NCBI GenBank assembly: GCA_014381945.1
Contig: JACNKQ010000041.1
Coordinates: forward strand, 1-64,000
Length of the DNA stretch: 64,000 nucleotides
Direction: 5' to 3'
Source of the DNA: Actinomycetota bacterium
GTDB taxonomy: Bacteria > Actinomycetota > Acidimicrobiia > Acidimicrobiales > MedAcidi-G1
Position 1 is the stretch's first letter. Each line of letters opens with the position of its first letter. The position numbers and the translations under genes are program-made. This document shows, one piece after another, positions 30,003-37,857 of the stretch. The notes below the pieces were generated by a model. That model saw only the letters and a list, made by a program, of their open reading frames with translations. It was not told the origin of the DNA and did not search any database.

Positions 30003-30548
30003 TCAATTCATCGAGGGGTCCTCGGGGTAGTCGGCGACCCGACCCAGCAGACCCTCCTGACGGGCGAGGACGTGCTCCCAGAGCCCCTCGGGGTCGTCGG
30101 TGAGGACGTCGTCGGGTTCGGCCTCGAGGATGAACCAGGACCCGTAGGCCATTTCGCCCTCGAGTTGCCCGCCCGTCCAGCCCGCATAACCGGCGAACAG
30201 CCGGATGGCCTCGACGCCGGGTACCTCGTCGGGTTGGCGGTGGAGGTCGAGGATGCCGACCCTGCCGAAAAGCGGTGCCAGGCCGTCAGCCCCGCCGTCG
30301 GGACCGAGGGCGACGCCGATCACGGAGCCCTCCGACACCGGCCCTCCCTCGTGGAGGAACCCCGGCGGTCGAAGCAGGTCGCCCCAGTGTGGAACCGCCT
30401 CGGCGCCGCCGACCAGCCGGGGGCGATTCAGGACGATGCCGAGCGCCCCGTCCTCGTTGTGCTCGATGATCAGGATCACGGTCCGGTGAAAGTTGGGATC
30501 CGGCAACAGGGGAGTTGCCACGAGGAGCTTCGCCCTCAGGGAGTTCAT
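30003..30548 (-). CDS. yqgE: YqgE/AlgH family protein
   Basis: A 181-residue protein starting MNSLRAKLLVATPLL, with the family hallmarks FHRTVILIIEHNEDGALGIV, the GGPV segment (FLHEGGPVSEG) and FAGYAGWTGGQLEGEM. The molecular function of the family is not settled; it is linked to transcriptional regulation in some proteobacteria. Its ATG overlaps the stop of the Xer recombinase gene (ATGA), so the two are probably translated together, although no functional tie is known. Confidence 0.93.
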   Translation of the reverse strand: MNSLRAKLLVATPLLPDPNFHRTVILIIEHNEDGALGIVLNRPRLVGGAEAVPHWGDLLRPPGFLHEGGPVSEGSVIGVALGPDGGADGLAPLFGRVGILDLHRQPDEVPGVEAIRLFAGYAGWTGGQLEGEMAYGSWFILEAEPDDVLTDDPEGLWEHVLARQEGLLGRVADYPEDPSMN

Positions 30549-31585
30549 GCCGTGGCCCCATCGAGGGCGTCGCGCAGCAGCGTGTTGGCCTCGGAGCGGC
30601 TGAGCACGCCGACAAGCTCTCCGCCGGCCAGCTCCGTGTAGATCCCGGTCGTGGCCACGCTGGCGTGTCCGAGGAGGCTCTGGATGACGTTCATGGGCAC
30701 GCCGTCGGCGGCAAGCTGGACGCCGGCCGTGTGGCGCAATGCGTGGAGCGAACGGTCCCTGAGGGCTGCCTCACGGTTCAACTTGCGCAGCCAGTAGCGA
30801 AGCCGCTGGTAGTTGAAGCGTGTTCCCTCGTGCGTGACGAAGAGGGGATCGCCGGGGGCGGTGTGCCCGAACCGCTCCCTGCGCACCGACTGCCACCGGT
30901 CGTTCACATCGAGGAGCTCTCGGGAGAGTGGAAGCCTGCGGACCTTGCGGCCCTTGCCCCGTACGTGGAGCATCCAGTTGGCAGCATCGTCCACCTCGAG
31001 GAGGCGCTCCTGCGTCAGCCAGTCGAGGTTGGCGTTGTACAGCTCGGAGGCGCGGAGTCCGAGCACCGCCAGAAACGAGCACATGGCCAGGTCCCGTGCC
31101 GGCCAGCGCACCCCGTCCCGGTCGACGGGAGTCCGGGCGGTGCTGAACAGGTCCCGGACGTCAGCGGGCCGGTAGTACTCGGGATCGACCTGATCGGCAT
31201 CGAGCTTGGTGAGCTTGCGTATCCGTCGGATGTCCGGAGCCTCGGCCACGAGGTGCTCGGCCAGGCAGTAGTCGAAGAACGAGTTGATGGCAGCGAGAGT
31301 CTGGTTCAGGGTCGCCTTCGACACCGCCGGCACGTCGTCACCGTTCTGGTTCCTTCGGCGTGCGGCCCGCATGCGACGAACAGCATCCGTGAGCACGGCC
31401 TGGCCGAGGTCACCGGGTCGGAAGGTCGCCGGCGGAACTTCGGCGTAGAGCAGCATGCGGCGCAGGCCCTGCCCGTAGGCACGCAGGGTGTCCTGGGACT
31501 TGTTCTCGTACGTGGGGAGCCAGAGGAGCCACGCGCCGTAGACGGCGGACATCGTCGATTCGTCGGGGAGTTCCTGATGGGCCAC
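30545..31585 (-). CDS. Tyrosine site-specific recombinase (XerC/XerD-like)
   Basis: A 346-residue integrase-fold protein from GTG 31583-31585. An N-terminal core-binding domain covers about residues 12-120 (TLRAYGQGLRRML). The catalytic domain has Arg178 (GLRASEL), a candidate Lys211, His281 and Arg284 (HALRHTAG), His307 (LGHAS) and nucleophile Tyr316 (GIYTEL), so it should be active. The length is slightly over usual XerC/D (about 300) because of an insert near residues 75-88. No phage or integron genes are near, so a housekeeping Xer role is more likely than a mobile-element integrase. A dif-like sequence lies 16 bases upstream of its start. It is coupled to yqgE by an ATGA overlap. Confidence 0.9.
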   Translation of the reverse strand: MAHQELPDESTMSAVYGAWLLWLPTYENKSQDTLRAYGQGLRRMLLYAEVPPATFRPGDLGQAVLTDAVRRMRAARRRNQNGDDVPAVSKATLNQTLAAINSFFDYCLAEHLVAEAPDIRRIRKLTKLDADQVDPEYYRPADVRDLFSTARTPVDRDGVRWPARDLAMCSFLAVLGLRASELYNANLDWLTQERLLEVDDAANWMLHVRGKGRKVRRLPLSRELLDVNDRWQSVRRERFGHTAPGDPLFVTHEGTRFNYQRLRYWLRKLNREAALRDRSLHALRHTAGVQLAADGVPMNVIQSLLGHASVATTGIYTELAGGELVGVLSRSEANTLLRDALDGATA

Positions 31586-31600
31586 AGATCACCGCTTCGG

Positions 31601-31628
31601 TTGATTGATAACGCACGTTATCTTGACA
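31601..31628. other. dif-like Xer recombination site candidate
   Basis: The arrangement is an 11-base arm (ttgattgataa), a 6-base centre (cgcacg) and an 11-base arm (ttatcttgaca). The inner ATAA-N6-TTAT core and 11-6-11 spacing are those of known dif sites, and the palindrome gataacg-ca-cgttatc is perfect at 31607-31622. It sits between the Xer gene start and the terminator of the upstream gene. An alternative is an operator controlling the recombinase gene. Confidence 0.45.
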
Positions 31629-31655
31629 CCATTCGAGCCTGGAATGAGGGACCCC

Positions 31656-31676
31656 AAAACGGCCGAAGGACCGGCC
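31656..31676 (-). terminator. Probable Rho-independent terminator after the fused binding-protein gene
   Basis: Read on the minus strand, ggccg-gtcctt-cggcc forms a five-pair GC stem followed directly by gtttt. It lies about 50 bases beyond the stop of the fused solute-binding lipoprotein and upstream of the recombinase, which implies the recombinase has its own promoter. The T run is short. Confidence 0.5.
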
Positions 31677-31727
31677 CCCTGCTCTTCAGCGGGAGGCCGG
31701 CCCCTCTCAGGTTCGTTGTGGTCAGCC

Positions 31728-34088
31728 CTACGGCGTGCCGTCGAGGATGTCTCCCATCGGAGCCAGCTCGCCGTCCTCGCCCAGTGCCGAGTCGAACGAT
31801 GCCAGCCGGAACGCATCGCTGGCGTCGTACTTGCCCGGACCGAACGAGTTGAACGGTGAACTCGGCAAGCTGAATTCGGTCATGGCCTCGGCCGCGGCCA
31901 ACCACGACTCGTGGGTCGGGTTGGTACCAGCGGCCCCGGTGACGGCCACGAACAGGGCCAGCTGGTTGCAGTAGTTGGAGATGCCCTGGTACCACTTCTC
32001 CCCCACCGTCCACTCGAGGGGACCGACGATCTCAACCTCGGGATAGGCGGCCTTCACGACGTCGGCACATGCCTGCACCTCGTCGCGCTGCCAGATCTCG
32101 TCCGGGGTGAGGCCCGACAGCGTGATGCCGCCGTGGGCCATCTCGGGCGTCGCCGTCTCGCTGAGGCTGGTGTACGTCTCCTGGTTCATCACGAACATGT
32201 CGATGTCGATTCCAGCAAGCCAGAGGTTCCGGATACCGGCCCTCTCACCGCCGACCAGGAAGATCGTGTCGGCGCCCGAGGTGCGCACGTTCTCCACCAG
32301 CACGTCCCAGCGGGCATCCTCGGCCTCGAGGTCGCCTACCGTGACGTCGTTGAAGGCATCCAGGACAAGCTCGACACCTTGACCGGCGAGGATCTCCTGC
32401 GCACGCTCGTACGGCCCGTCCGTGCTGCCGACGAGGGCTATGGAACGACCGTCGAGGAATCCCTCCTGCGCAAGCAGCGAGACGAAGACATCCATGCGGC
32501 GCTCCTTCATCGTGCTTCCGATGAGCCATGGAGCGTCGGAGGCCTCGAGGAACTCGGTGGTCTGGGCGCCCCCGATCAGGACCGTGTTCTGGATGCCCGG
32601 TATGCAGGGGTTCGAGATCTCGGCCGGACCGAGGAAGCCACCGATGATGGCAAATGTCTCGAAGTCGCCGGTGAGCTCGACGCAGACTCCGTCGGCGTCG
32701 ATGCCGGCTCCCGGGACCGGGCTGTAGAAGCGGTGGCCGTCGACGACCACCTGACGGCCGTTGATGCCGCCGTTGGCGTTCAGGTCGGCGATCAGGGCCT
32801 CCCAGATCATCTGCTGGTCGCCCCAGCCCTCTTCGGAGAAGTTCAGCTCCACCAGCCACGGGAAGTCGATCATCGTGATCCCGATGTGGATCTCGTCCTC
32901 GGTGATCCCGCGCCAGGAGGCGGTGCGGGGAACCTCGCATCCGGGTGCGTCGGTGACCCACACACACGTCGGGACTGCGTAGGACTCGAGGTCTGCCTTG
33001 AGGGCCACGAGCATGTCCTGCACGTCGGCAGGCACAGAGTCGGCATGGTCGTGGAACGAAGCCAGGGCCACACCGCCGTAGTAGTTGCCTGACGGCAACG
33101 AACCCGCAAACGACTGGCCGACCAGGTCCACGACCCCGTCGGTGATCATCTTCATCGAAGAAGACACCAGACACGGATGCGCCTCGGGAACAGTGTTCCA
33201 CTGATCGGTGTCGACACCGATACAGAAAGCACCGGCCTCACCGGCGACCTCGATGATCGCACCGTTGCCGGTCTTGCCACCAGCACCAAATATCACATCG
33301 GCACCCTGGTCCAGTGCCTGACGGGCCGTGGTGGCCCCCCACTCGGGATCCGTGAACGCCACATCCAGACCACCCGGATGGTACGTCTTGATCACCGTGA
33401 TCGAAGGATCGATGTGCTTGGCACCGTTGACGAAACCCTCACCGAACGCAACCACCGGCGGCACCAGGTCAGTACCCAGCACCTCGGCGATCACACCCGA
33501 CGTCGACAACGAAGCAGCCAGAGCACCAGCGAGGAAACCGGCCTGATCCTCAGGGAACAACAAACCGGCCACATTGGCGATCGGTTCCGGCTGCCACTGG
33601 TCCACACCGATGAAATCGATGTCGGGATACTCACCGGCAGCGATCCCGGTCGCCTCACCAAGGGCGAAACCGACCGTGACGATCACGTCACAACCGCTGT
33701 CGGCGAACAGGCCGATGTTGGTCGCATAGTCCTTCGCCGCCTGCGTCTCGATGTAATCCACATCAGCGCCAGACGCCTCACCGGCAGCCTGCACACCCTC
33801 CCACGCCGACTGGTTGAACGACTTGTCATCCACCTGGCCCACATCGGTCACCAGACCGATACAGCCACCAGCAGCAACCTCCTCGGTGGTGGTCGTGACA
33901 GCCGCAGCCTCACTGGTGGTCGTGACAGCCGGAGCCTCAGTAGTGGTCGTCTCCGGCGCAGCCGTAGTAGTCGTGACAGTCGGCGCAGCCGTAGTCGTCG
34001 GCGTCGCACCACCACCGTCGCTCCCACAGGCCGCAGCCAACAGCGCAAAGGCGAGCAGGACGGTGAGAAGTGTTCGTGATCGGTACAT
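31728..34088 (-). CDS. Fused lipoprotein: BMP-type plus LivK-type solute-binding domains
   Basis: The ATG at 34086-34088, preceded by ggggaagg, gives 786 residues. A lipobox (LLAAAC, Cys21) is followed by a Thr-rich linker to about residue 75. Residues about 78-390 form a complete BMP (basic membrane protein, nucleoside/purine-binding) domain: GLVTDVGQVDDKSFNQSAWE, then VGFALGEATGIAA, then VIFGAGGKTGNGA. Residues about 400-770 form a type 1 periplasmic binding domain of the branched-chain amino-acid family, beginning GITEDEIHIGITMI, with NANGGINGR and ALVGSTDGPYERA. Both halves normally deliver ligands to ABC importers, but no permease or ATPase is in the window. The fusion is unusual; a two-ligand receptor, a sensor or an assembly chimera are all possible. 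Codon choice seems to change near 33135, inside the BMP part. Confidence 0.85.
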   Translation of the reverse strand: MYRSRTLLTVLLAFALLAAACGSDGGGATPTTTAAPTVTTTTAAPETTTTEAPAVTTTSEAAAVTTTTEEVAAGGCIGLVTDVGQVDDKSFNQSAWEGVQAAGEASGADVDYIETQAAKDYATNIGLFADSGCDVIVTVGFALGEATGIAAGEYPDIDFIGVDQWQPEPIANVAGLLFPEDQAGFLAGALAASLSTSGVIAEVLGTDLVPPVVAFGEGFVNGAKHIDPSITVIKTYHPGGLDVAFTDPEWGATTARQALDQGADVIFGAGGKTGNGAIIEVAGEAGAFCIGVDTDQWNTVPEAHPCLVSSSMKMITDGVVDLVGQSFAGSLPSGNYYGGVALASFHDHADSVPADVQDMLVALKADLESYAVPTCVWVTDAPGCEVPRTASWRGITEDEIHIGITMIDFPWLVELNFSEEGWGDQQMIWEALIADLNANGGINGRQVVVDGHRFYSPVPGAGIDADGVCVELTGDFETFAIIGGFLGPAEISNPCIPGIQNTVLIGGAQTTEFLEASDAPWLIGSTMKERRMDVFVSLLAQEGFLDGRSIALVGSTDGPYERAQEILAGQGVELVLDAFNDVTVGDLEAEDARWDVLVENVRTSGADTIFLVGGERAGIRNLWLAGIDIDMFVMNQETYTSLSETATPEMAHGGITLSGLTPDEIWQRDEVQACADVVKAAYPEVEIVGPLEWTVGEKWYQGISNYCNQLALFVAVTGAAGTNPTHESWLAAAEAMTEFSLPSSPFNSFGPGKYDASDAFRLASFDSALGEDGELAPMGDILDGTP

Positions 34089-34151
34089 GGAGTGCCTTCC
34101 CCTCAGGAGATCAGTCCGATTGTCGAACTGCACAGAGAGTAAAGCACAAAC

Positions 34152-34166
34152 CTGACGTCATGTCAG
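34152..34166. promoter_or_regulatory. Inverted repeat, possible operator between divergent genes
   Basis: ctgac-gtcat-gtcag is a perfect 5-5-5 inverted repeat and contains the full palindrome tgacgtca. It lies 64 bases upstream of the fused binding-protein start and 62 bases upstream of the plus-strand repeat protein. The position suits a regulator acting on either promoter. No matching second copy was seen. Confidence 0.35.
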
Positions 34167-34227
34167 AAACCGAGGACGGGATTCTTCCAGGGCGGGATGG
34201 GCGCACCTACGGCTAGCGTTGTGGCCC

Positions 34228-35592
34228 GTGCCACGCATCGAGATCGAACTCACCTCCACCAGGGAGGACGGCTCCTGGACATGGCGTGCCGCCGGCGCCC
34301 GGGAACCACGTGGCTCGCTCGACGGAACGCTGCTTCCCGAACCGGCATCCGTCGGCGACATCCTGCGGGTGGAGGTCGAGCAGTACCTCGACGGCATGAC
34401 CGTTACGGCGGTCCTACCGGCCCGGGACGAGCGCAGCAGCCCCGTGCTCCTCGAGTTGCTCGATCGTGGTGGCGAAGAACCCGAGGTGACCACGCGCCTG
34501 ATCGGCGGCAGGCGCCGCCGCGACAGCGATCGTGAGGGTGGACGCCGACCTCGCAGAAATGAGCGATCCTCGGACGGCAGGGGGGGTGGGGAGCGCACCG
34601 AACGCAAGCCCCGCGGCAAGGGCCGGGGAGGCAGTTCTCCGGATAGCAGGGGGGGTGGGGAGCGCACCGAACGCAAGCCCCGCGGCAAGGGCCGGGGAGG
34701 CAGTTCTCCGGATAGCAGGGGGGGTGGGGAGCGCACCGAACGCAAGCCCCGCGGCAAGGGCCGGGGAGGCAGTTCTCCGGATAGCAGGGGCCGCAGGGAC
34801 CGTACCGATGCGCCTGCACGCCCCAGGGCCCCCCGGCTGCGCCCACGCCGGGTCCATCGGAAGGCCGCCATCGAGGCGCTCCCCGCCGAACAACGCCTCA
34901 TCGGTCGGATCCTCCTCGACGGTGGCATTCCCGGCCTCCGTTCGGAGGTCAACAGCCAGAACGAATCAGCCAGGGATGCCGCCGAGCCTGAGATTCCCGC
35001 TGAGATCCTCCTCACCCTCGGTGAGCGCCTGCTCCCCCGACTCCATGCCGCAGAATGGTTGGACCGCGCCGACGCCGCCGAAGCCGGGCTCGCTGAAGTC
35101 GACCTGCGCGACCTCCGCTCGGTAGTCGTCGCTGCCGAGTCGGCCGCCCGGGACGAAGCGGCCCGCGCCCTCGCCGATCAACTCCGCATCGGACTCGCCG
35201 AGCGGGTGGAGCGCGAGCACGAGACATGGCTGGCCGAGGTCTCGCAGGTGCTGGGCGAGGGTCGCGTGGTACGCGCTCTGCGGCTCAGCTCCCATCCCCC
35301 GAAGGCAGGAGCGCCCATGCCCCGTGACCTGCTGGACCGCCTTTCCGGGGCCGCAGCCGCAGGCATGACCGCCGACACCGGTCAGGACCGCTGGGGCACG
35401 ATGCTCGATGCGGTTGCCAACTCACCCGTGCACCAGCGCGTCGTTCCTGCCGGCCTGCCTGCAGAGCCCGGCGAAGAACTCCTCACCCTCGTACGGCGTC
35501 TCTCGACGCGGGTGCCGACGATCGCCGCCGCCTTCGGCGTGGATCCCACGCCCGCCCGATCCGGGCGGCGCCGGAAGAAGATCGGGTCCTGA
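34228..35592 (+). CDS. Basic RG-rich repeat protein, probable nucleic-acid binder (unrecognised family)
   Basis: Read from GTG 34228 (a TTG nine bases earlier is in frame) it has 454 residues. Residues 1-95 could be a small beta-barrel or OB-like domain (IEIELTSTREDGSWTWRAAG). Residues about 100-205 are very basic and include three perfect copies of a 23-residue unit (GERTERKPRGKGRGGSS plus PDSRGG). The remainder (about 215-454) is a charged helical domain rich in Ala, Leu, Glu and Arg. No catalytic motif is evident. RG-rich, positively charged linkers commonly bind RNA or DNA, which is the only basis for the functional guess. It diverges from the fused lipoprotein gene. Confidence 0.75.
   Translation: MPRIEIELTSTREDGSWTWRAAGAREPRGSLDGTLLPEPASVGDILRVEVEQYLDGMTVTAVLPARDERSSPVLLELLDRGGEEPEVTTRLIGGRRRRDSDREGGRRPRRNERSSDGRGGGERTERKPRGKGRGGSSPDSRGGGERTERKPRGKGRGGSSPDSRGGGERTERKPRGKGRGGSSPDSRGRRDRTDAPARPRAPRLRPRRVHRKAAIEALPAEQRLIGRILLDGGIPGLRSEVNSQNESARDAAEPEIPAEILLTLGERLLPRLHAAEWLDRADAAEAGLAEVDLRDLRSVVVAAESAARDEAARALADQLRIGLAERVEREHETWLAEVSQVLGEGRVVRALRLSSHPPKAGAPMPRDLLDRLSGAAAAGMTADTGQDRWGTMLDAVANSPVHQRVVPAGLPAEPGEELLTLVRRLSTRVPTIAAAFGVDPTPARSGRRRKKIGS
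34577..34790 (+). repeat. Three perfect 69-bp tandem repeats
   Basis: The seven-G run followed by tggggagcgc recurs with its T at 34587, 34656 and 34725, a spacing of exactly 69 bases, and the copies are identical through cagttctccggatagcag. The 23-codon unit stays in frame. Identity at the DNA level, including synonymous sites, implies recent expansion and probable copy-number variation. Confidence 0.97.
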
Positions 35593-35643
35593 TCCGTCCG
35601 GTGGCTTCGATCCCGGGCCGGTCACCCCGCTAGCGTCACCACC

Positions 35644-36405
35644 ATGATCGTCGAGTACGAGGACCACGGACGCACGGTTGTCATCCGCCTCAACCGCCCC
35701 GAGGCACGCAACGCAGTCAACCTCGAGTTGGCTGAGGCCCTCGAATCCGCCATTGACCGATTCGAGGGCGACCCTGAGACCTGGACGGCGATTCTCGCCG
35801 CCAACGGGCCGTCGTTTTGCGCCGGAGCCGACCTCAAGGCAATCTCTGCGGGTGCCACGCGGCTCGGAACTGAACGCGGTGGCTTCGCCGGTCTGGTACA
35901 ACGCGAGCGCACCAAGCCCATCATCGCCGCCGTCGACGGTCCAGCGGTGGCCGGTGGCACCGAGGTGGTCCTGTCATGCGACCTCGTCGTCGCCTCGACC
36001 GCAGCCAGCTTCGGCCTTCCCGAGGTCAAGCGCTCGCTCATCGCTGCCGCCGGCGGGCTCGTCCGCCTGCCGCGGGCGCTTCCCCGCAACCTGGCGATGG
36101 AGATGGCCCTCACGGGCGACCCGGTGGATGCCGCCACCGCACACCACCACGGCCTCGTCAACCGCCTCGTCGAACCGGGAACCGTGGTCGAGGCGGCTAT
36201 GGCTCTGGCAGACCAGGTCAACGCGAATGCGCCGCTCGCCGTTCGGGCCACCCGGCGGACGATAATCGCATCGACCCTGTTGGATGACGACGACGCCTTT
36301 CGACTCGGCGGTCGACTCAGTGCGGAGATCTCCGGAACCGAGGACTTCGCCGAGGGACCGCGCGCCTTCATCGAGAAGCGTCCGCCGAAATGGCAGGGAC
36401 GTTGA
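35644..36405 (+). CDS. Enoyl-CoA hydratase/isomerase family protein
   Basis: A 253-residue crotonase-fold protein from ATG 35644. It shows IRLNRPEARNAVN at the N-terminus, the oxyanion-hole region NGPSFCAGADLKAI, GPAVAGGTEVVLSCDLVVAS, and the catalytic Glu in FGLPEVKRSLIAAAG. The family hydrates or isomerises enoyl-CoAs in fatty-acid or aromatic breakdown; the exact substrate is not clear. The NUDIX gene converges on it with ten bases between stops. It stands alone in its orientation here, so no pathway is implied. Confidence 0.93.
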   Translation: MIVEYEDHGRTVVIRLNRPEARNAVNLELAEALESAIDRFEGDPETWTAILAANGPSFCAGADLKAISAGATRLGTERGGFAGLVQRERTKPIIAAVDGPAVAGGTEVVLSCDLVVASTAASFGLPEVKRSLIAAAGGLVRLPRALPRNLAMEMALTGDPVDAATAHHHGLVNRLVEPGTVVEAAMALADQVNANAPLAVRATRRTIIASTLLDDDDAFRLGGRLSAEISGTEDFAEGPRAFIEKRPPKWQGR

Positions 36406-36415
36406 GGCGCAGAAC

Positions 36416-36850
36416 CTAGGAGAACCCGGGTACCCCACCCTCCAGGACGCCGTGATCCACGAGGAAGTCGATGAGTCCATCGACCACGTCACGGGAACGG
36501 AGTGCGTCTAGTGGCACCCACTCTGCCGCCGAGGCATCCGATGCCGCAACGGGCTCGTCGTCCGTGAGCACCGTGATGTCGAAGTCGAGGATGACGAAGT
36601 GGTGCTCGACCCCTACCCGCTCGACCCAACCACGGAACGGACCACATAAGGCATCCAGGCCGGTTTCCTCGCGTACCTCCCGGATCACGGCGGCGATGAT
36701 CGACTCGCCCGCCTCGACCCGTCCACCGGGCAACGTCCATCTACCGATGGACGGCTTCGTCGTCCGCCGGATGAGGAGCAGGCAACCGTCCCTGACGGCT
36801 ACCGCCCCCACGCAGAGTTCCGGGCGCCCGACGCTCAACGGTGCAGCCAT
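36416..36850 (-). CDS. NUDIX hydrolase
   Basis: The ATG at 36848-36850 yields 144 residues. The Nudix box is complete in two parts: GGRVEAGESIIAAVI followed by REVREETGL. Near the N-terminus VGAVAVRDGCLLLIRR starts the Nudix beta-sheet. The size and simple layout fit a housecleaning nucleotide pyrophosphatase (8-oxo-dGTP or ADP-ribose type), but the substrate is unproven. Its start overlaps the end of the GNAT gene by 16 bases, so the two form a coupled pair. Confidence 0.93.
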   Translation of the reverse strand: MAAPLSVGRPELCVGAVAVRDGCLLLIRRTTKPSIGRWTLPGGRVEAGESIIAAVIREVREETGLDALCGPFRGWVERVGVEHHFVILDFDITVLTDDEPVAASDASAAEWVPLDALRSRDVVDGLIDFLVDHGVLEGGVPGFS

Positions 36851-37305
36851 CGATGAACGATGATCGCCCTGGCGACCATTCCCTGGGACTCGAAGAAGTT
36901 CTTGGTCGCACGGTCTCCGGGGAGGGCCACTGACTCGATCCCGATTGCACCCAGTGCTGTGGCCTCGACTATCAGCAAGTTGATCATGGCTTCGCCCACG
37001 CCGACGGCGCGTCCCCCGGGATCCACGTAGATCTGCTCCACAACGGCATGGGGGCGCGCGTCGGCGGCAGCATCGACCAGCATGGTGCCGAATCCGACCG
37101 GCGTGTCGTCGATGCATCCCACGACCACCACGCCACCAGGACGGTCCAGCACCCTGTCGATGGAACCGGCCGGCAGGTCCCGGTCGACATCGAGGCGATC
37201 GAGGATGTCCCCGCCGCGCTTCTCCCCCATCTCCAGGCGCGCCCGATCGGCGAGGTTCCCCAGTGCCTTCCGGTCCTCGGGGGTGGCTAGGCGGGCGGAT
37301 TCCAT
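36835..37305 (-). CDS. GNAT family N-acetyltransferase
   Basis: The ATG at 37303-37305 gives 156 residues starting MESARLATPEDRKALG. The acetyl-CoA site is IYVDPGGRAVGVGEAMINLL, a variant of the R/Q-x-x-G-x-G/A loop, followed by ALPGDRATKNFFESQGM, the C-terminal GNAT motif. The acceptor could be a protein N-terminus, an amine metabolite or an antibiotic; nothing here decides. It ends inside the NUDIX gene start, which suggests a two-gene unit. Confidence 0.88.
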   Translation of the reverse strand: MESARLATPEDRKALGNLADRARLEMGEKRGGDILDRLDVDRDLPAGSIDRVLDRPGGVVVVGCIDDTPVGFGTMLVDAAADARPHAVVEQIYVDPGGRAVGVGEAMINLLIVEATALGAIGIESVALPGDRATKNFFESQGMVARAIIVHRWLHR

Positions 37306-37334
37306 TTCAGGTCTACTCGGCCCACTGCGGGCGC

Positions 37335-37784
37335 TCAGGTGATCGGGCCACCACAGTGTCCACACTCGCCGGTCTCGGCGACGGTGGCCGCCTGGACAAG
37401 CAGGAAGCAGTGCGGGCATGCCACCTCTGTCTCCTGCCTTGCGGTGGGTTGGTCTCCGGTGGTGGGCTTGACCGCTGGAGCGTCCTCGTCGTCCTCGTCG
37501 TCGTCGCTGGCGGCGATCCGGTCGCGCAGGATGGCGTCCAGGTCGGCTTCGACATCGTCGGGATCGGGCTCGTCGTCATCGTCGTGCCCGTTGCCACCCA
37601 CCGCTCGTGGACCCTTTTCGTCTTCGTCGTCGTCCTCATCGTCGCCTTCCCCATCATCGTCGGCGGAACCCTCCTCCTCCCCGCCCTCTCCGTCAAGGTC
37701 GGCGTCATCAGGTCCATCACCCTCCGAATCGGGATTCTCATCCTCGGCGGACTCCGGGTCCTCGGGTTCTTCCTCTTCGCTCAT
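37335..37784 (-). CDS. Acidic protein with C-terminal zinc ribbon (DUF4193-like)
   Basis: A 149-residue protein; residues 1-105 are mostly Asp, Glu, Gly and Ser. The C-terminal 30 residues hold two CxxC-type pairs, ACPHCFLLVQAAT and GECGHCGGPIT. Actinobacterial DUF4193 proteins have an acidic N-terminal half and a CxxCFL...CxxC end, and DVEADLDAILRDRI resembles their central helix. Those proteins are uncharacterised. The acidic part here is longer than in the relatives I remember. It lies just upstream of the GNAT and NUDIX genes on the same strand. Confidence 0.65.
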   Translation of the reverse strand: MSEEEEPEDPESAEDENPDSEGDGPDDADLDGEGGEEEGSADDDGEGDDEDDDEDEKGPRAVGGNGHDDDDEPDPDDVEADLDAILRDRIAASDDDEDDEDAPAVKPTTGDQPTARQETEVACPHCFLLVQAATVAETGECGHCGGPIT

Positions 37785-37857
37785 TGCTTCCTCGGGTCGG
37801 CTGCGCTGGTCGCGGCGGGATCATAGGCAGGCGGACGGGGGTCCGCACCCCCACTGC

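Noticed and set aside
30515-31852. A 445-codon plus-strand frame opposite the recombinase
   Set aside because: The recombinase on the other strand has every catalytic residue; this frame is its antisense shadow.
32245-33201. A 318-codon minus-strand frame inside the fused lipoprotein gene
   Set aside because: It is a +1 shadow of the LivK-like half with Arg-rich composition; it does not show a frameshift, since the main frame is unbroken.
30545-34088. Possible integrative element (recombinase, repeat, odd fused gene)
   Set aside because: No phage, conjugation, transposase or tRNA target genes are near, no direct repeats bound the segment, and yqgE coupling suggests a chromosomal housekeeping context.
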